Below are positions 41,664-62,752 of a stretch of DNA of 64,000 nt, piece after piece. Under the pieces are notes generated by a model. It was not told where the DNA came from, made no database searches, and saw only the letters and a program-made list of their open reading frames with translations. The position numbers and the translations under genes are program-made. The DNA comes from Ancylobacter dichloromethanicus (GTDB lineage: Bacteria > Pseudomonadota > Alphaproteobacteria > Rhizobiales > Xanthobacteraceae), in the NCBI RefSeq assembly GCF_018390645.1, contig NZ_JAHBGC010000038.1, positions 393,645-457,644 of the forward strand. Reading direction: 5' to 3'. Positions within the stretch are counted from its first letter, which is position 1. Each line of letters opens with the position of its first letter.

Positions 41664-42521
41664 TCAAACCCTGGCCGGTCGGGTCACGATGGCGCGTGCG
41701 ATTCCGGCAAGATCGCGCCGCGCCGCACCATCGGCCGGCAGCCCGGCGGCGGCAAGAAGCGCGGCGACGTCGTCCTCCTGGCCAATCCCGAGTTCCAGCA
41801 CGGCGCGCCCGCCGGGGGCGAGCAGGCCGGGCAGGGCGTGCGCGAGCGCACGATAGGCATCGAGCCCCTGAGGGCCGCCGTCCAGCGCCAGATGCGGGTC
41901 GTGGTGGCGAACCTCGCGGTCGAGCGCGGCGATATCGGTGCTTGGAATATAAGGCGGATTGGAGACCACGAGGTCGAAGCCGCCGCCAAGCGCCTCCGCC
42001 CAGTGCCCGACCACCACTGCCGCGCGGGCGCCAAACCCAAGCGCCGCAAGGTTTTGCCGCGCCTGCCGGGCGGCGCCGTGCGACAGGTCGACGCCGATGC
42101 CGACAGCGGCCGGATATTCGCCCAGCAGCGCCGCCAGCAGGGCGCCGCTGCCGGTGCCGAGGTCGAGGATGCGCAGCGCGGCATGCCGTTCCGGAAACAG
42201 CGCGAGCGCGGCCTCGACCAGCGTCTCGGTCTCCGGGCGCGGCACCAGCGTCTCGGGGGAGAGGGCGAAATCGAGGCTCCAGAATTCGCGACGGCCGACC
42301 AGCCGGGCGAGCGGCTCGCCGGCGGCGCGGCGGCTGGCGAGGGCGCGCAGGCGGGCGGCGTCCTCCGCCGGCAGGGCCATGTCGGCGCGGGCGACGAGGT
42401 CGAGATCGGTGAGGCCGAGCCCGGCCCTGAGCAGCGCCCGCGCCTCCCGCTCGGGCGCCTCCAGCCCCGCCGCCGCGAAGCCTGCGGCAATCTCGCGCAG
42501 CAGGGCGGCACGCGGGATCAT
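41664..42521 (-). CDS. prmC: Peptide chain release factor N5-glutamine methyltransferase
   Basis: Encodes 285 residues. SAM-binding motif I is ILDLGTGSGALLAALL (DLGTGSG at 120-126), and the glutamine-binding NPPY is at 188-191 in VVSNPPYIPS. REFWSLDFALSPETLVPRPETETLVE is the family-specific segment. PrmC methylates the Gln of the GGQ motif of release factors 1 and 2, which raises termination efficiency. It begins 10 bp after its own substrate gene prfA, which confirms the assignment. Confidence 0.96.
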   Translation of the reverse strand: MIPRAALLREIAAGFAAAGLEAPEREARALLRAGLGLTDLDLVARADMALPAEDAARLRALASRRAAGEPLARLVGRREFWSLDFALSPETLVPRPETETLVEAALALFPERHAALRILDLGTGSGALLAALLGEYPAAVGIGVDLSHGAARQARQNLAALGFGARAAVVVGHWAEALGGGFDLVVSNPPYIPSTDIAALDREVRHHDPHLALDGGPQGLDAYRALAHALPGLLAPGGRAVLELGIGQEDDVAALLAAAGLPADGAARRDLAGIARAIVTRPARV

Positions 42522-42531
42522 CGCGTCGCCC

Positions 42532-43629
<1,098 letters not shown>

Positions 43630-43639
43630 GCGGCGGTAC

Positions 43640-45907
43640 TCACAACGGCAGGCCGGCCTTCTCGGCAAAGGCGGCGAGCTGCGGGCGCAGCGACGCCACC
43701 TCGCCGCGAAGGCCCAGAAGCGGTTCGACGAAGGCGGACGCGGCCGCCAGGTCGAGCTCCAGCAGCATGGCCTTCACCGGGCCATAGGAGGCGGGGGAGA
43801 CGGAAAGCTTGCGGTAGCCGATGGCGGCAAGCGCCAGCGCCTCCAGCGGGCGCGAGGCCAGTTCGCCGCAGAGCGTGACCGGCTTGCCGTATTCGGCCGC
43901 CTTGTCGATGATCATCTTCAGCGCCCTGAGCGCCGCCGGGGCCAGCGCATCGAAGCGGTCGGCGACGCGCGGATTGCCGCGATCGGCGGCATAGAGGAAC
44001 TGCACCAGATCGTTCGAGCCGACCGAGGCGAAGTCGACCCGGCTGAACAGCAGGTCGAGCTGGAACAGCAGCGCCGGCACCTCCAGCATCACCCCCACCA
44101 GCACCCGTTCGGGCAGGCCGTGGCCATGCCGGCGCAGATGGGTCAGCTCGCGCTCGACGATGTGGTGGGCGCGGTCGAACTCGTCAACCGCCGACACCAT
44201 CGGGAAGATCAGCCGCAATTCGCGTCCGGTGGCGGCGCGCAGCAGGGCGCGGATCTGGCTGCGCAGCAGCCCCGGCCGGTCGAGCCCGAGGCGGATCGCG
44301 CGCCAGCCCAGCGCCGGGTTCTCCTCCTCGATCGCCCGCATATAGGGCAGCACCTTGTCGCCGCCGATGTCGAGCGTGCGGAACACCACCGGGCGCTCGC
44401 CGGCGGCATCCAGCACCGAGCGGTAGAGCTTGAGCTGCTCGTTGGTGCGCGGGAAGGCGGAGGCGATCATGAACTGCAGTTCGGTGCGGAACAGGCCGAT
44501 GCCGGTGGCGCCGGTCTCCTCGATATGCGGCAGGTCGACCAGCAGGCCGGCATTGAGGTGCAGCTCGATGGGGATGCCGTCCTTGGTGACGGTCGGCACG
44601 TCGCGCAGGGCGGCGTAGCGCTCCAGCCGCTTGGCCCGGAAGCGCACCTTGTCGACATAGGCGGCCTCGACATCGGCGGGCGGGCGGATATGCACCTCGC
44701 CGCTGACGCCGTCGACGATCACCGCGTCGCCGGCGTCGACCTGGCCGACCACGTTTTCCATGTGGCCGACGGCGGAGATGCCGAGCGCCCGCGCCACGAT
44801 GGTGAGATGGCTGGTGGCCGCGCCTTCTTCGAGCACCAGGCCGCGTATGCGGGTGCGGTCATAGTCGAGCAGCGCCGCCGGGCTCATGTTGCGGGCGACG
44901 ATGACGGCGTTGTCCGGCAGCCGGGCGTGTTCCGAGCCGGCGGCGCGGCCGGTGAGCTGGCGCAGCAGGCGGTTGGCCAGATCGTCGAGATCGTGCATCC
45001 GCTCGCGCAGGTAAGGGTCGGTCATGCGCAGCATGCGTGCGCGGGTGTCCGACTGCACGCGCTCGACCGCGCCCTCGGCTGTGAGGCCGGTCATCACCGC
45101 CTCGCGCATGCGCCCGATCCAGCCGCGGTCATGGGCGAACATGCGGTAGGCTTCGAGAATCTCGCGGTGCTCGCCGACGCGGGCGACGCCCTCGTCCTCC
45201 AGCATGATGTCGATCGAGGCGCGCAGCGTCTCCACCGCGCCGTCGAGCCGCTTCAGCTCGGCGGGCAGGTCGTCGGCGATGACCTTGGTGACCTCGATGC
45301 GCGGCTCGTGCAGCACCACATGGCCGAGCCCGATGCCTTCCGACAGGGACAGGCCCTTGAGGTGCAGCGGGCGGCGGGCGGCGGGCTCGGCGCCGGGCAG
45401 CGCCATGGCGGTGAGTTCGCCCGAGGCGATGATCTCGGCCAGCACCATGGCCGTGGTCTGCAGCGCCTCGATCTCCTCCTCGGTATAGGAGCGGTGGGCG
45501 CGGTTCTGCACCACCAGCACGCCGAGCGTGTTGCCGGCGCGCAGGATCGGCACGCCGAGGAAGGAGTGGTAGATTTCCTCGCCCGTTTCCGGCCGGTAGG
45601 AGAAGGCCGGGTGCGCCTGCGCGTTGGAAAGGCTGATCGGCTCGGCCTCGCGGGCGACGGTGCCGACGAGGCCCTCGTCGATGCGCATCACGGTCAGATG
45701 GACGGCGGTGCGGTTCAGGCCCTCGGTGGCGTAGAGCTCCAGCGTGCCGTCCACGCGCAGCACATAGACCGAGCACACCTCGGCCACCATGTTGGCCGCG
45801 ATCAGCACCACGATCTTGTCGAGGCGGTCCTGCGCGCTCACCGGCTCCGCCATGACCTCGCGGAGACGCCTCAAAAGCACGCGCGGGCCGCCGAGCGCGC
45901 CACGCAT
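43640..45907 (-). CDS. ptsP: Nitrogen PTS enzyme I (PtsP, EI-Ntr)
   Basis: Encodes 755 residues. An N-terminal GAF domain (about 25-165) is followed by the EI phosphotransfer domain with active-site His367 in [15 protein letters not shown], and a PEP-binding TIM barrel with [38 protein letters not shown] and LCGELAS, whose Cys is the acid-base residue. It autophosphorylates from phosphoenolpyruvate and passes phosphate to NPr and EIIA-Ntr, which regulates nitrogen, potassium and PHB metabolism. The GAF domain may sense glutamine and 2-oxoglutarate. It lies 80 bp after lysC and 10 bp before prfA. Confidence 0.95.
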   Translation of the reverse strand: MRGALGGPRVLLRRLREVMAEPVSAQDRLDKIVVLIAANMVAEVCSVYVLRVDGTLELYATEGLNRTAVHLTVMRIDEGLVGTVAREAEPISLSNAQAHPAFSYRPETGEEIYHSFLGVPILRAGNTLGVLVVQNRAHRSYTEEEIEALQTTAMVLAEIIASGELTAMALPGAEPAARRPLHLKGLSLSEGIGLGHVVLHEPRIEVTKVIADDLPAELKRLDGAVETLRASIDIMLEDEGVARVGEHREILEAYRMFAHDRGWIGRMREAVMTGLTAEGAVERVQSDTRARMLRMTDPYLRERMHDLDDLANRLLRQLTGRAAGSEHARLPDNAVIVARNMSPAALLDYDRTRIRGLVLEEGAATSHLTIVARALGISAVGHMENVVGQVDAGDAVIVDGVSGEVHIRPPADVEAAYVDKVRFRAKRLERYAALRDVPTVTKDGIPIELHLNAGLLVDLPHIEETGATGIGLFRTELQFMIASAFPRTNEQLKLYRSVLDAAGERPVVFRTLDIGGDKVLPYMRAIEEENPALGWRAIRLGLDRPGLLRSQIRALLRAATGRELRLIFPMVSAVDEFDRAHHIVERELTHLRRHGHGLPERVLVGVMLEVPALLFQLDLLFSRVDFASVGSNDLVQFLYAADRGNPRVADRFDALAPAALRALKMIIDKAAEYGKPVTLCGELASRPLEALALAAIGYRKLSVSPASYGPVKAMLLELDLAAASAFVEPLLGLRGEVASLRPQLAAFAEKAGLPL

Positions 45908-45988
45908 TGGCCGTCCTCGGTTTCCGGGAGCCGCGATCCCGGAGCGTCACTTAAGGCGACGCGACTCGCGCCGCGCCGTTGCCTGACT

Positions 45989-47239
<1,251 letters not shown>

Positions 47240-47398
47240 TGCGGGAAACCGTACCGTGTTCTTCTGTGGGGCCGGGCGGGAGAAAGTGGGCTCCCGGCCC
47301 AAAAGGCGCGTATACATATCCACCTCGCGCCGCGCCCGCAACGCCGCTGCGCGAGCTTGGAATCCCTCTCGGCACCGCCGGGCGAAGATGAGGCGTCG

Positions 47399-48148
47399 AT
47401 GTCTGCAACCGCCACTACCGTCGATCCCCGCGAAGTCGAACGCTTCGCCGCGCTCGCCGTCGAATGGTGGAACCCGCGCGGCAAGATGCGGGTGCTGCAC
47501 CGGTTCAACCCGGTCCGGCTGGCCTATCTGCGGGAGAAGATCACTGCCCATTTCGGCCGCGACCCGCGCGACATCCGGTCGCTGGAGGGATTGCGCATCC
47601 TCGACATCGGCTGCGGCGGCGGCCTGCTCAGCGAGCCGCTGGCGCGCATGGGGGCCCGCGTGGTCGGCATCGACCCGGCCGAGCGCAATGTGCGCATCGC
47701 CGCGCTGCACGCGCAGGAGAGCGGCATTGCCGTCGACTACCGCGCCACCACCGCCGAGGCGCTGGCCGATGCCGGCGAGCGATTCGACGTGGTGATGGCG
47801 ATGGAAGTGGTGGAGCATGTCGCCGATGTGGGCCTGTTCCTCGCCCGCGCGGCCGAGATGGTGACGCCGGGCGGCCTCATGGTGGCGGCGACGCTGAACC
47901 GCACCAAGCGCTCCTTCGCCCTCGCCATCGTCGGCGCCGAATATGTGCTGGGCTGGCTTCCTAGGGGCACCCATGACTGGAACCGCTTCGTCACCCCGGA
48001 GGAACTCCAGGCGGCGCTGGAGGCGGGCGGGCTCGAAATGATCGACCGCGAGGGCGTGGTGTTCAACCCGCTGGCGGATGAATGGCGGCGCTCCAGCGAC
48101 CTCTCGGTCAACTACATGATGCTGGCGGAGCGGCGCGCGGCCGCCTAG
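47399..48148 (+). CDS. ubiG: Ubiquinone biosynthesis O-methyltransferase
   Basis: Encodes 249 residues. [26 protein letters not shown] at the N-terminus and motif [20 protein letters not shown] (DIGCGGG at 69-75) are typical of Ubi[19 protein letters not shown] and [14 protein letters not shown] follow. It carries out both O-methylations in ubiquinone synthesis. It diverges from lysC across 159 bp, the usual order in Hyphomicrobiales. The start [16 protein letters not shown] is supported by GATGAGG upstream. Confidence 0.96.
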   Translation: MSATATTVDPREVERFAALAVEWWNPRGKMRVLHRFNPVRLAYLREKITAHFGRDPRDIRSLEGLRILDIGCGGGLLSEPLARMGARVVGIDPAERNVRIAALHAQESGIAVDYRATTAEALADAGERFDVVMAMEVVEHVADVGLFLARAAEMVTPGGLMVAATLNRTKRSFALAIVGAEYVLGWLPRGTHDWNRFVTPEELQAALEAGGLEMIDREGVVFNPLADEWRRSSDLSVNYMMLAERRAAA

Positions 48149-48239
48149 CATCGCCCTCCCGGCAAGGATCGCGCGGGCCGCCGGAACCACCCGGCCGCCG
48201 GCGGCTTATCGGTGCGATGCCACCGCCGGAACCCCCTTC

Positions 48240-49511
48240 ATGCGCGCCTCCGCCTCCATACCCACCGCCGCGTTGCTCTCCCCGCTCGCGGCGCTTGCCG
48301 CACTGAACCTGTTCCTCGCCGATGTGCGCGACGGGCTCGGGCCATTTCTCGGCGTGTTTCTTCAGGAAAAGGCCTGGAGCCCGTCCGAGATCGGCCTCGT
48401 CATGACGCTGGGCGGGCTCGTCGCCATGCTCGCGACCATGCCGATGGGGGCGCTGGTCGATGCGAGCCGCGCCAAGCGGGCGATCATCGTGTTCGGTTCG
48501 CTCGCCATCCTCGCGGCCTCGCTGACCATCCTCGCCGTGCCCCATTTCGCGACGGTGGCGGTGGCGCAGGCGGTCAACGGCATCGCCGCCGCCGCCCTGC
48601 TGCCGGCCATTGCCGGGCTCACCCTCGGCCTTGTCGGGCCGAACGGCTTCGACCGGCAACTGGGGCGCAACGAGGCGTTCAACCACGCCGGCAACATCCT
48701 CGCCGCGGTGCTGGCGGGCGTGCTGGGCTGGTGGTTCGGGCTGCCGGCGGTGTTCGCGCTGCTGGGCGCGATGGCGGTTCTCGGCGCCCTGTCCGTGCTG
48801 GCCATTCCGGCCGACGCCATCGACCATGAGGCGGCGCGCGGTGCCACCGCCGCCCCGGCCGGGGCGGGCAGGGCCCGCGAGAGCATCGGCCGGCTGCTGC
48901 GCGAGCCGGCGCTGGTCACGGCGGCGATCACCTTCGCCCTGTTCCATCTCGGCAATGCGGCGATGCTGCCGCTGTTCGGGCAGGCCATGGTGGCGACCGC
49001 CGGGGCGGACCCCAGCGCGCTGACCGCGACCACGGTGGTGGTGGCGCAGGGCACGATGATTCCGATGGCGCTGGTCGCCGCGTGGCTGGGCGCGCGCCGG
49101 GGCTATCGTCTGGTGCTGCTCCTTGCCCTCGCGGCGCTGCCGGTTCGCGGGGCGATCGCGGCGGCGGCGGTGCATTACGGGGCGTTCTGGGCGCTCATTC
49201 CGGTGCAGGTTCTCGACGGCGTCGGCGCCGGCCTGCTCGGGGTGGCGACTCCCGGCCTCGTGGCGCGCATCCTCGCCGGGTCGGGCCGCTTCAATCTCGG
49301 CCTCGGCTTCGCGATGACGGCGCAGGGCATCGGCGCCTCGCTGTCCACCCTGCTCGGCGGGTTGGTGGCGCAGCAGTTCGGCTATCCCTCCGCCTTCCTC
49401 GTGCTGGGGGCGGTGGCGCTGCTGGCGGCCGGCGCCTATGTGATCGGCGGCTGCCCGGGCGGCACCGGTTCCGCGCGGGCAGCTGCTGCGGCGAAGCCGG
49501 CAGGGGCCTGA
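48240..49511 (+). CDS. Major facilitator superfamily transporter
   Basis: Encodes 423 residues with about 12 membrane helices. Features are the helix 2-3 loop GALVDASRAKRAIIVFG (a variant of the MFS GxxxDRxGRR motif), FLADVRDGLGPFLGVFLQEKAWSPSEIGLVMTLGG in helices 1-2, and DGVGAGLLGVATPGLVARILAGSGRFNLGLGF in the second half. The early FLADVRDGLGPFLGVFL motif is shared by a group of uncharacterised MFS permeases in proteobacteria. The substrate is unknown. It follows ubiG by 91 bp on the same strand and precedes clpB. Confidence 0.82.
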   Translation: MRASASIPTAALLSPLAALAALNLFLADVRDGLGPFLGVFLQEKAWSPSEIGLVMTLGGLVAMLATMPMGALVDASRAKRAIIVFGSLAILAASLTILAVPHFATVAVAQAVNGIAAAALLPAIAGLTLGLVGPNGFDRQLGRNEAFNHAGNILAAVLAGVLGWWFGLPAVFALLGAMAVLGALSVLAIPADAIDHEAARGATAAPAGAGRARESIGRLLREPALVTAAITFALFHLGNAAMLPLFGQAMVATAGADPSALTATTVVVAQGTMIPMALVAAWLGARRGYRLVLLLALAALPVRGAIAAAAVHYGAFWALIPVQVLDGVGAGLLGVATPGLVARILAGSGRFNLGLGFAMTAQGIGASLSTLLGGLVAQQFGYPSAFLVLGAVALLAAGAYVIGGCPGGTGSARAAAAAKPAGA

Positions 49512-49686
49512 GGAAAATCCGCTTTTGATCCTGCGCAACGCCCTTCCGTTGCCGTTTCGCCACACTACATGAGGACCGACGGATCGCCGCAACGGGGTCC
49601 GTTACGGCGGCCGGGATACGGGCGCCGTCGTCCCGAGAGACCGTTCGTGCCGACAGGGCGGACGGCGGGCCAGGAGGCAACGCGAA

Positions 49687-52305
<2,619 letters not shown>

Positions 52306-52328
52306 CCGTCTCCGACCGGCAAAAAGCG

Positions 52329-52353
52329 AAAGGGCGCCGTGGGGCGCCCTTTT
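52329..52353. terminator. Rho-independent terminator between clpB and galU
   Basis: AAAGGGCGCC and GGCGCCCTTTT pair around a GTGG loop, with T runs on the plus strand and A runs before. It lies 24 bp after the clpB stop and may work for both convergent genes. Confidence 0.9.
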
Positions 52354-52382
52354 CATTGGTCAGGACCAAGCCACGAGCCGGC

Positions 52383-53273
52383 TCAGCTCTTGGCCAGCAG
52401 CGCGTCCAGTTCCGGGCGGAAGGAGCCGGAGATTTCCGGATTGTCGAGCGCGTAGGCGACATTGGCCATCAGGAAGCCGAGCTTCGAGCCGCAGTCATAG
52501 ATCGCGCCGTCGAAGGTGACGCTGTAGAAATCCTGCGTCTGGGCGAGCTTCAGCATCGAGTCGGTGAGTTGGATCTCGTTGCCGGCACCGCGCTCCTGGG
52601 TGGCGAGCAGGTCGAAGATCTCCGGCTGCAGGATATAGCGGCCGGAAATGGCGAGGTTGGAAGGCGCGACGTCCTTGTTCGGCTTCTCGACCATGCGGGC
52701 GATCTTGTGCACCCCGTCGGCCATCTCGTCGCCGAGGCCGACAATGCCGTACTGGTCGGTCTGCTCGTGCGGCACCTCATAGACCGCCAGATGGTTGCCG
52801 CCGCCGGTCCGCCGGTAGGCTTCGGCCATCTGGCCGAGGCAGCCCTTGCCGTTGGTCGGCTTGTGCAGCATGTCCGGCAGCAGCAGCGCGAAGGGCTCGT
52901 TGCCGATGATGTCGCGCGCGCACCACACCGCATGGCCGAGGCCGAGCGGGAGTTGCTGGCGGGTGAAGCTGGTGGCGCCGGGACCCATGGTCTCCTCGCG
53001 CAGCATCTTCAGCATATGGGTCTTGCCGCGCTCCTGCAGTGTGTCTTCCAGCTCGTACTGGCGGTCGAAATGGTCCTCGATCACGCCCTTGTTGCGTCCG
53101 GTCACGAAGACGATGTGCTCGATTCCGGCGGCGCGGGCCTCGTCGACCACGTGCTGGACGACGGGACGATCCACCACGGTGAGCATCTCCTTCGGAACGG
53201 CCTTGGTGGCGGGAAGAAAGCGCGTGCCGAGGCCGGCGACGGGGAGGATCGCTTTGCGGATTGGTTTTACCAT
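52383..53273 (-). CDS. galU: UTP-glucose-1-phosphate uridylyltransferase
   Basis: Encodes 296 residues. The nucleotidyltransferase signature AGLGTRFLPATKAVPKEML (residues 13-31) is complete, with VTGRNKGVIEDHFD, LLPDMLHKP and VEKPNKDVAPSNLAISGRYIL following. GalU makes UDP-glucose for surface polysaccharides, cyclic glucans and trehalose. The ATG at 53273 starts MVKPIRKAILPVAGLGTRF as expected; longer frames upstream lack homology. It diverges from the lytic transglycosylase gene across a 250-bp, AT-richer gap likely to hold both promoters. Confidence 0.96.
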   Translation of the reverse strand: MVKPIRKAILPVAGLGTRFLPATKAVPKEMLTVVDRPVVQHVVDEARAAGIEHIVFVTGRNKGVIEDHFDRQYELEDTLQERGKTHMLKMLREETMGPGATSFTRQQLPLGLGHAVWCARDIIGNEPFALLLPDMLHKPTNGKGCLGQMAEAYRRTGGGNHLAVYEVPHEQTDQYGIVGLGDEMADGVHKIARMVEKPNKDVAPSNLAISGRYILQPEIFDLLATQERGAGNEIQLTDSMLKLAQTQDFYSVTFDGAIYDCGSKLGFLMANVAYALDNPEISGSFRPELDALLAKS

Positions 53274-53523
53274 CGGGGAATTAAGCCACTTGTGATGACG
53301 TTGGGTCAGGAAGAAAGAGCGAAATTGGTACGAAAACGAGCCTAGCGCTTCGCTCCCGGCAATGCACCGGCCGGATAACGCGGAGGTGGTGGAATAGGTC
53401 CGCTGATCCCGTTCAATTTTCAAGGGGCAGGTGAATGACGAAACGGAAACTGCCGTCACGTTAAGGGTCTCGAAACCATGGGGCCTGCCTAATCATCACC
53501 CGGAAATGCGTTAGGGTTGCGTC

Positions 53524-54897
53524 ATGAATTATCGCACGGCCTCCGCCCGGGGGCATGCCGGCGTCTTTGCCGGCGTTGCCATTGTCTGCGTCGGTCTTGC
53601 CGGCTGCGCAAGCTCGGATGACATCACCGGGGCGTTTTCCGCGCCGCCGACCGAAACCCGCGTCAGCGCGCCGCACACCGTGGCGCGGGCCCGCCCGCAG
53701 ACACGCCCCGCCGCCCCGGCGACAACCGCCGGCCATCCCGACATGACTCCGCGCGCTCTCGCCCGCGACGAGGCGAATTTCAGCCGCTGCGTCGCCGCGC
53801 TGGAGCCGAAGGCCCGCGCCGCCGGCGTCTCGGCCGCCGGCTTCCGGCGCTATACGGCCGGGCTCAAGCCCGACATGAGCATCATGAAGAAGCTGGAGAC
53901 CCAGCCCGAATTCAGCCGCACCGCCGGCGACTATGTCGACATGCTGGTGTCGGAAACCCGCATCCGCAAGGGCCGCGAGGCGATGGCGCAGAACGCGGCG
54001 GTGTTCGCCGAGGTGGAGCGCAACTATGGCGTCGACCGCTATGTGGTGGCGGCGATCTGGGGCATCGAGACCAATTACGGCAGCGCCCGGGGGTCCTATC
54101 CGGTGATCGAGGCGACGGCGACGCTTGCCTGCGTCGGCCGCCGCAAGGCCTATTTCCGCGACGAGTTCGTGGCCGCGCTGCGCATCGTCGACCGTGGCGA
54201 CATTCCCGAGAGCCATCTGCGCGGCTCCTGGGCCGGGGCCTTCGGCCTCACCCAGTTCATGCCCACCGCGTTCCAGCGCGACGCGGTGGATTTCGACCGC
54301 GACGGCCACCGCAACGTGGTGGATTCGGTGGCCGACGCCATGGGCTCGACCGCCAACAAGCTGAAGCGCGGCGGCTGGCAGCCGGGCCGGAGCTGGGGCT
54401 ACGAGGTCGTCCTCCCCCGGCGCTTCGACTATCTGCTCGCCGACAAGAACAAGCGCAAGACCATGCGCGAATGGGCGGCGCTCGGCATCCATCGCCCGGA
54501 GGGGCGGCCGATGCCGCCGGGCAAGGAGACGGCCTATCTGCTGCTGCCGGCCGGCGCCAAGGGCCCGGCCTTCCTGATGACCGGCAATTTCAAGGCCATT
54601 CTCAGCTACAACCCGGCCGATGCCTATGCGCTCGCCATCGGCCATCTGGCCGACCGCCTGCGCGGCGGCGGGCCCTTCGTGCAGCCCTGGCCGGAGAATC
54701 TGCGCGCGCTGTCGCGCAACGAACGGGCGGAACTGCAGAAGCGGCTGGCCTCGCGCGGCTATGATGTCGGCCCCCATGACGGCGCCATCGGCGCGCAGAC
54801 GCGGGCGGCGGTGCGCGACTATCAGGTGGCGGCGGGGCTGCCGCCGGACGGGATGGCCAGCGGCGAGGTGCTGGAAAGCCTGCGCAGCGGCAGTTGA
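53524..54897 (+). CDS. Lytic murein transglycosylase (MltB family) with peptidoglycan-binding domain
   Basis: Encodes 457 residues. A lipobox LAGC (Cys28) suggests an outer-membrane lipoprotein. The SLT_2/MltB domain (about 82-385) has the catalytic Glu182 in AIWGIETNYG and GSWAGAFGLTQFMPTAF. A C-terminal peptidoglycan-binding type 1 domain (about 396-455) contains LQKRLASRGYDVGPHDGAIGAQTRAAVRDYQ. It cleaves glycan strands with 1,6-anhydro ring formation. Between the lipobox and the enzyme lies a Pro/Thr/Arg-rich linker. It is followed by the DUF459 gene 99 bp later, on the same strand. Confidence 0.92.
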   Translation: MNYRTASARGHAGVFAGVAIVCVGLAGCASSDDITGAFSAPPTETRVSAPHTVARARPQTRPAAPATTAGHPDMTPRALARDEANFSRCVAALEPKARAAGVSAAGFRRYTAGLKPDMSIMKKLETQPEFSRTAGDYVDMLVSETRIRKGREAMAQNAAVFAEVERNYGVDRYVVAAIWGIETNYGSARGSYPVIEATATLACVGRRKAYFRDEFVAALRIVDRGDIPESHLRGSWAGAFGLTQFMPTAFQRDAVDFDRDGHRNVVDSVADAMGSTANKLKRGGWQPGRSWGYEVVLPRRFDYLLADKNKRKTMREWAALGIHRPEGRPMPPGKETAYLLLPAGAKGPAFLMTGNFKAILSYNPADAYALAIGHLADRLRGGGPFVQPWPENLRALSRNERAELQKRLASRGYDVGPHDGAIGAQTRAAVRDYQVAAGLPPDGMASGEVLESLRSGS

Positions 54898-54996
54898 TGC
54901 CGGGACGCGCCGTTGCCGGGGTCTTGAAACAGCCGCGATAATGGTTCACCGGTGCAGAGGGTACCGGCGTCGGTACCGTCATCGGGAAAACGGCTC

Positions 54997-56349
54997 ATGC
55001 GCCGCTTGCGCGGGTATCGCCTGCATGGCGACCGGATCGGACTGAAGGCGCTGGCGGTGGCCGGCGTGCTTCTGGCCGGCTGTTCGCTGGCGCAGGCGCA
55101 GAGCGACTGGTTCCGGCCGCCGGCCGATGTCGGCCAGTCCGGCGCGCGCCCCTCGCAGCAGCAGCGTCCGCAGCAGCGCCAGCAGGCGCGCCCGCAGCGC
55201 GGGGCCCCGCAGGCCGCCGAACCGCGCCGGGTCTGGTCGCCGTTCCAGCCGCTGATCGACCTGTTCGGCGGCAATAGCAACCGCCCGCGCCGCGCGCGGC
55301 CGGCCCCGCCTTCCTACACGCCGCCGCCGCCGGTGGTGGCGCAGCAGCCGGTCGATCCGCGCGGCAAGGTCTATGGCTCGGCCAGCGAGGCGCGGGCCGC
55401 TTCCGACGAGGTCAAGGAAGTCGTGCTGGTGTTCGGCGACGAGCAGGCGGCCACGCTGGCGCAGGGGCTGGCGGACGCTTTCGCCGCCGACCGCGAGAGC
55501 GCCGCCGTGGTCGGCCGGTCCGAGGCGGATTCCGGCTTCGGCCCGGGCCGGGGCGTGGACCTGATCGCCACCGCGCGGCAATTGCCGACGGGCAATGAGC
55601 AGGCCAATGTCATCGTGGTGTTCGCCGGCAGCAACGACCTTGAGCCGATCGACGATCCCTCCGGCCGGGCCGAACTGCTGGACCAGCGCTGGCGCGATCT
55701 CTATTCGCGCCGCTTCGAGGATTTCCTGCTGGCGCTGAAGCTGCAGCGCCGCACCGCCGTGGTGGTGGGCCTGCCGCCGGTCGAGGACAGCGTGCGCAGC
55801 GAGCAGATCGTGCGCTACAACGCCCTGCTCAAGGAGATGGTGGAGCGCAACGGCTTCATCTTCGTCGACGTCACCGACGGCTTTGTCGACGAGAACGGCA
55901 AGTTCATGACGTCCGGCCCGGCGGTCGACGGCCAGCGCCGCCGGCTGCGCACCTCCGACGGGGTGGGCTTCACCCGCGCCGGCGCGCGCAAGCTGGCCTT
56001 CTTCGTCGACCAGAAGCTCGACGATCTGCTCTCGGGGCAGGACCTGCCGGCGGCGATGGCCGATCCGGCGGATACGCGCCCTTCCATCATCATGCTCACC
56101 GGCGGGGCGCCGGCCGGCCAGGCGCGCACCCTCGCCGGCGCGCCGGGCCTCGCCGCGGCGAACGACATCGGCCGCTCGGTGGTGCCGGATGAGGGCAAGC
56201 CGGAGCCGGCAAGCGTGCTGGTCGACGGCGCGGCGCTGCCGACGGTGGCGGGGCGGACGGATGATTTCCGCTGGCCGCCGGGCCAGCCGGCCGAGCTGCT
56301 GGTGCCGCCGATGCCGCAGGGGCCGCTGCCCGGCACCGCGGCCCCGTGA
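54997..56349 (+). CDS. SGNH hydrolase-like DUF459 protein
   Basis: Encodes 450 residues. The N-terminal hydrophobic segment ALAVAGVLLAGCSLAQAQ could be a signal peptide or lipobox (LAGC at 26-29). A Gln/Arg/Pro-rich linker follows (about 45-115). The DUF459 domain (about 130-355) contains VVLVFGDEQAATLAQGLADAF, where the usual Ser of GDS is replaced by Glu (GDE). VIVVFAGSNDLEPI supplies the Asn block, and DGVGFTRAGARKLAF occurs where the last His block is expected. The C-terminal tail is Pro-rich. The altered catalytic Ser may mean binding rather than catalysis. It follows the MltB-type gene. Confidence 0.82.
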   Translation: MRRLRGYRLHGDRIGLKALAVAGVLLAGCSLAQAQSDWFRPPADVGQSGARPSQQQRPQQRQQARPQRGAPQAAEPRRVWSPFQPLIDLFGGNSNRPRRARPAPPSYTPPPPVVAQQPVDPRGKVYGSASEARAASDEVKEVVLVFGDEQAATLAQGLADAFAADRESAAVVGRSEADSGFGPGRGVDLIATARQLPTGNEQANVIVVFAGSNDLEPIDDPSGRAELLDQRWRDLYSRRFEDFLLALKLQRRTAVVVGLPPVEDSVRSEQIVRYNALLKEMVERNGFIFVDVTDGFVDENGKFMTSGPAVDGQRRRLRTSDGVGFTRAGARKLAFFVDQKLDDLLSGQDLPAAMADPADTRPSIIMLTGGAPAGQARTLAGAPGLAAANDIGRSVVPDEGKPEPASVLVDGAALPTVAGRTDDFRWPPGQPAELLVPPMPQGPLPGTAAP

Positions 56350-56383
56350 GCCTTTCGAGGCCCTGAGCCTCTGCCAGGCCTGA

Positions 56384-56412
56384 AAAAGCCGGGCGCGGGC
56401 CCGGCTTTCTCT
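56384..56412. terminator. Rho-independent terminator between DUF459 and gltD genes
   Basis: AAAAGCCGGGC and GCCCGGCTTTCT pair around a GCGG loop, 35 bp after the DUF459 stop. A runs on the other side allow action on the convergent gltD transcript as well. Confidence 0.85.
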
Positions 56413-56428
56413 GCGATGACGATGGCCC

Positions 56429-57853
<1,425 letters not shown>

Positions 57854-58024
57854 TGCGCCCTCTTTCGCGGAGCACCGCCACCTTGGAGGCATTCCACCTC
57901 CGGTGCCAGATACATCAAACATGCCAGTTGGAAAATGGCGGCGCGGCACAGAGCCGCGCCACGACGCTGCCGTGGCCCACCCGATGGGCCGTCTCCCGCC
58001 GGCATCCGGCGGGCGCAGCCGGGC

Positions 58025-62752
<4,728 letters not shown>

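Noticed and set aside
49512-49686. Possible RpoH (heat-shock) promoter before clpB, around CTTCCG and CTACAT
   Set aside because: The -35 lacks CTTGA and the -10 match is poor. It is not better than chance, though regulation by RpoH would be expected.
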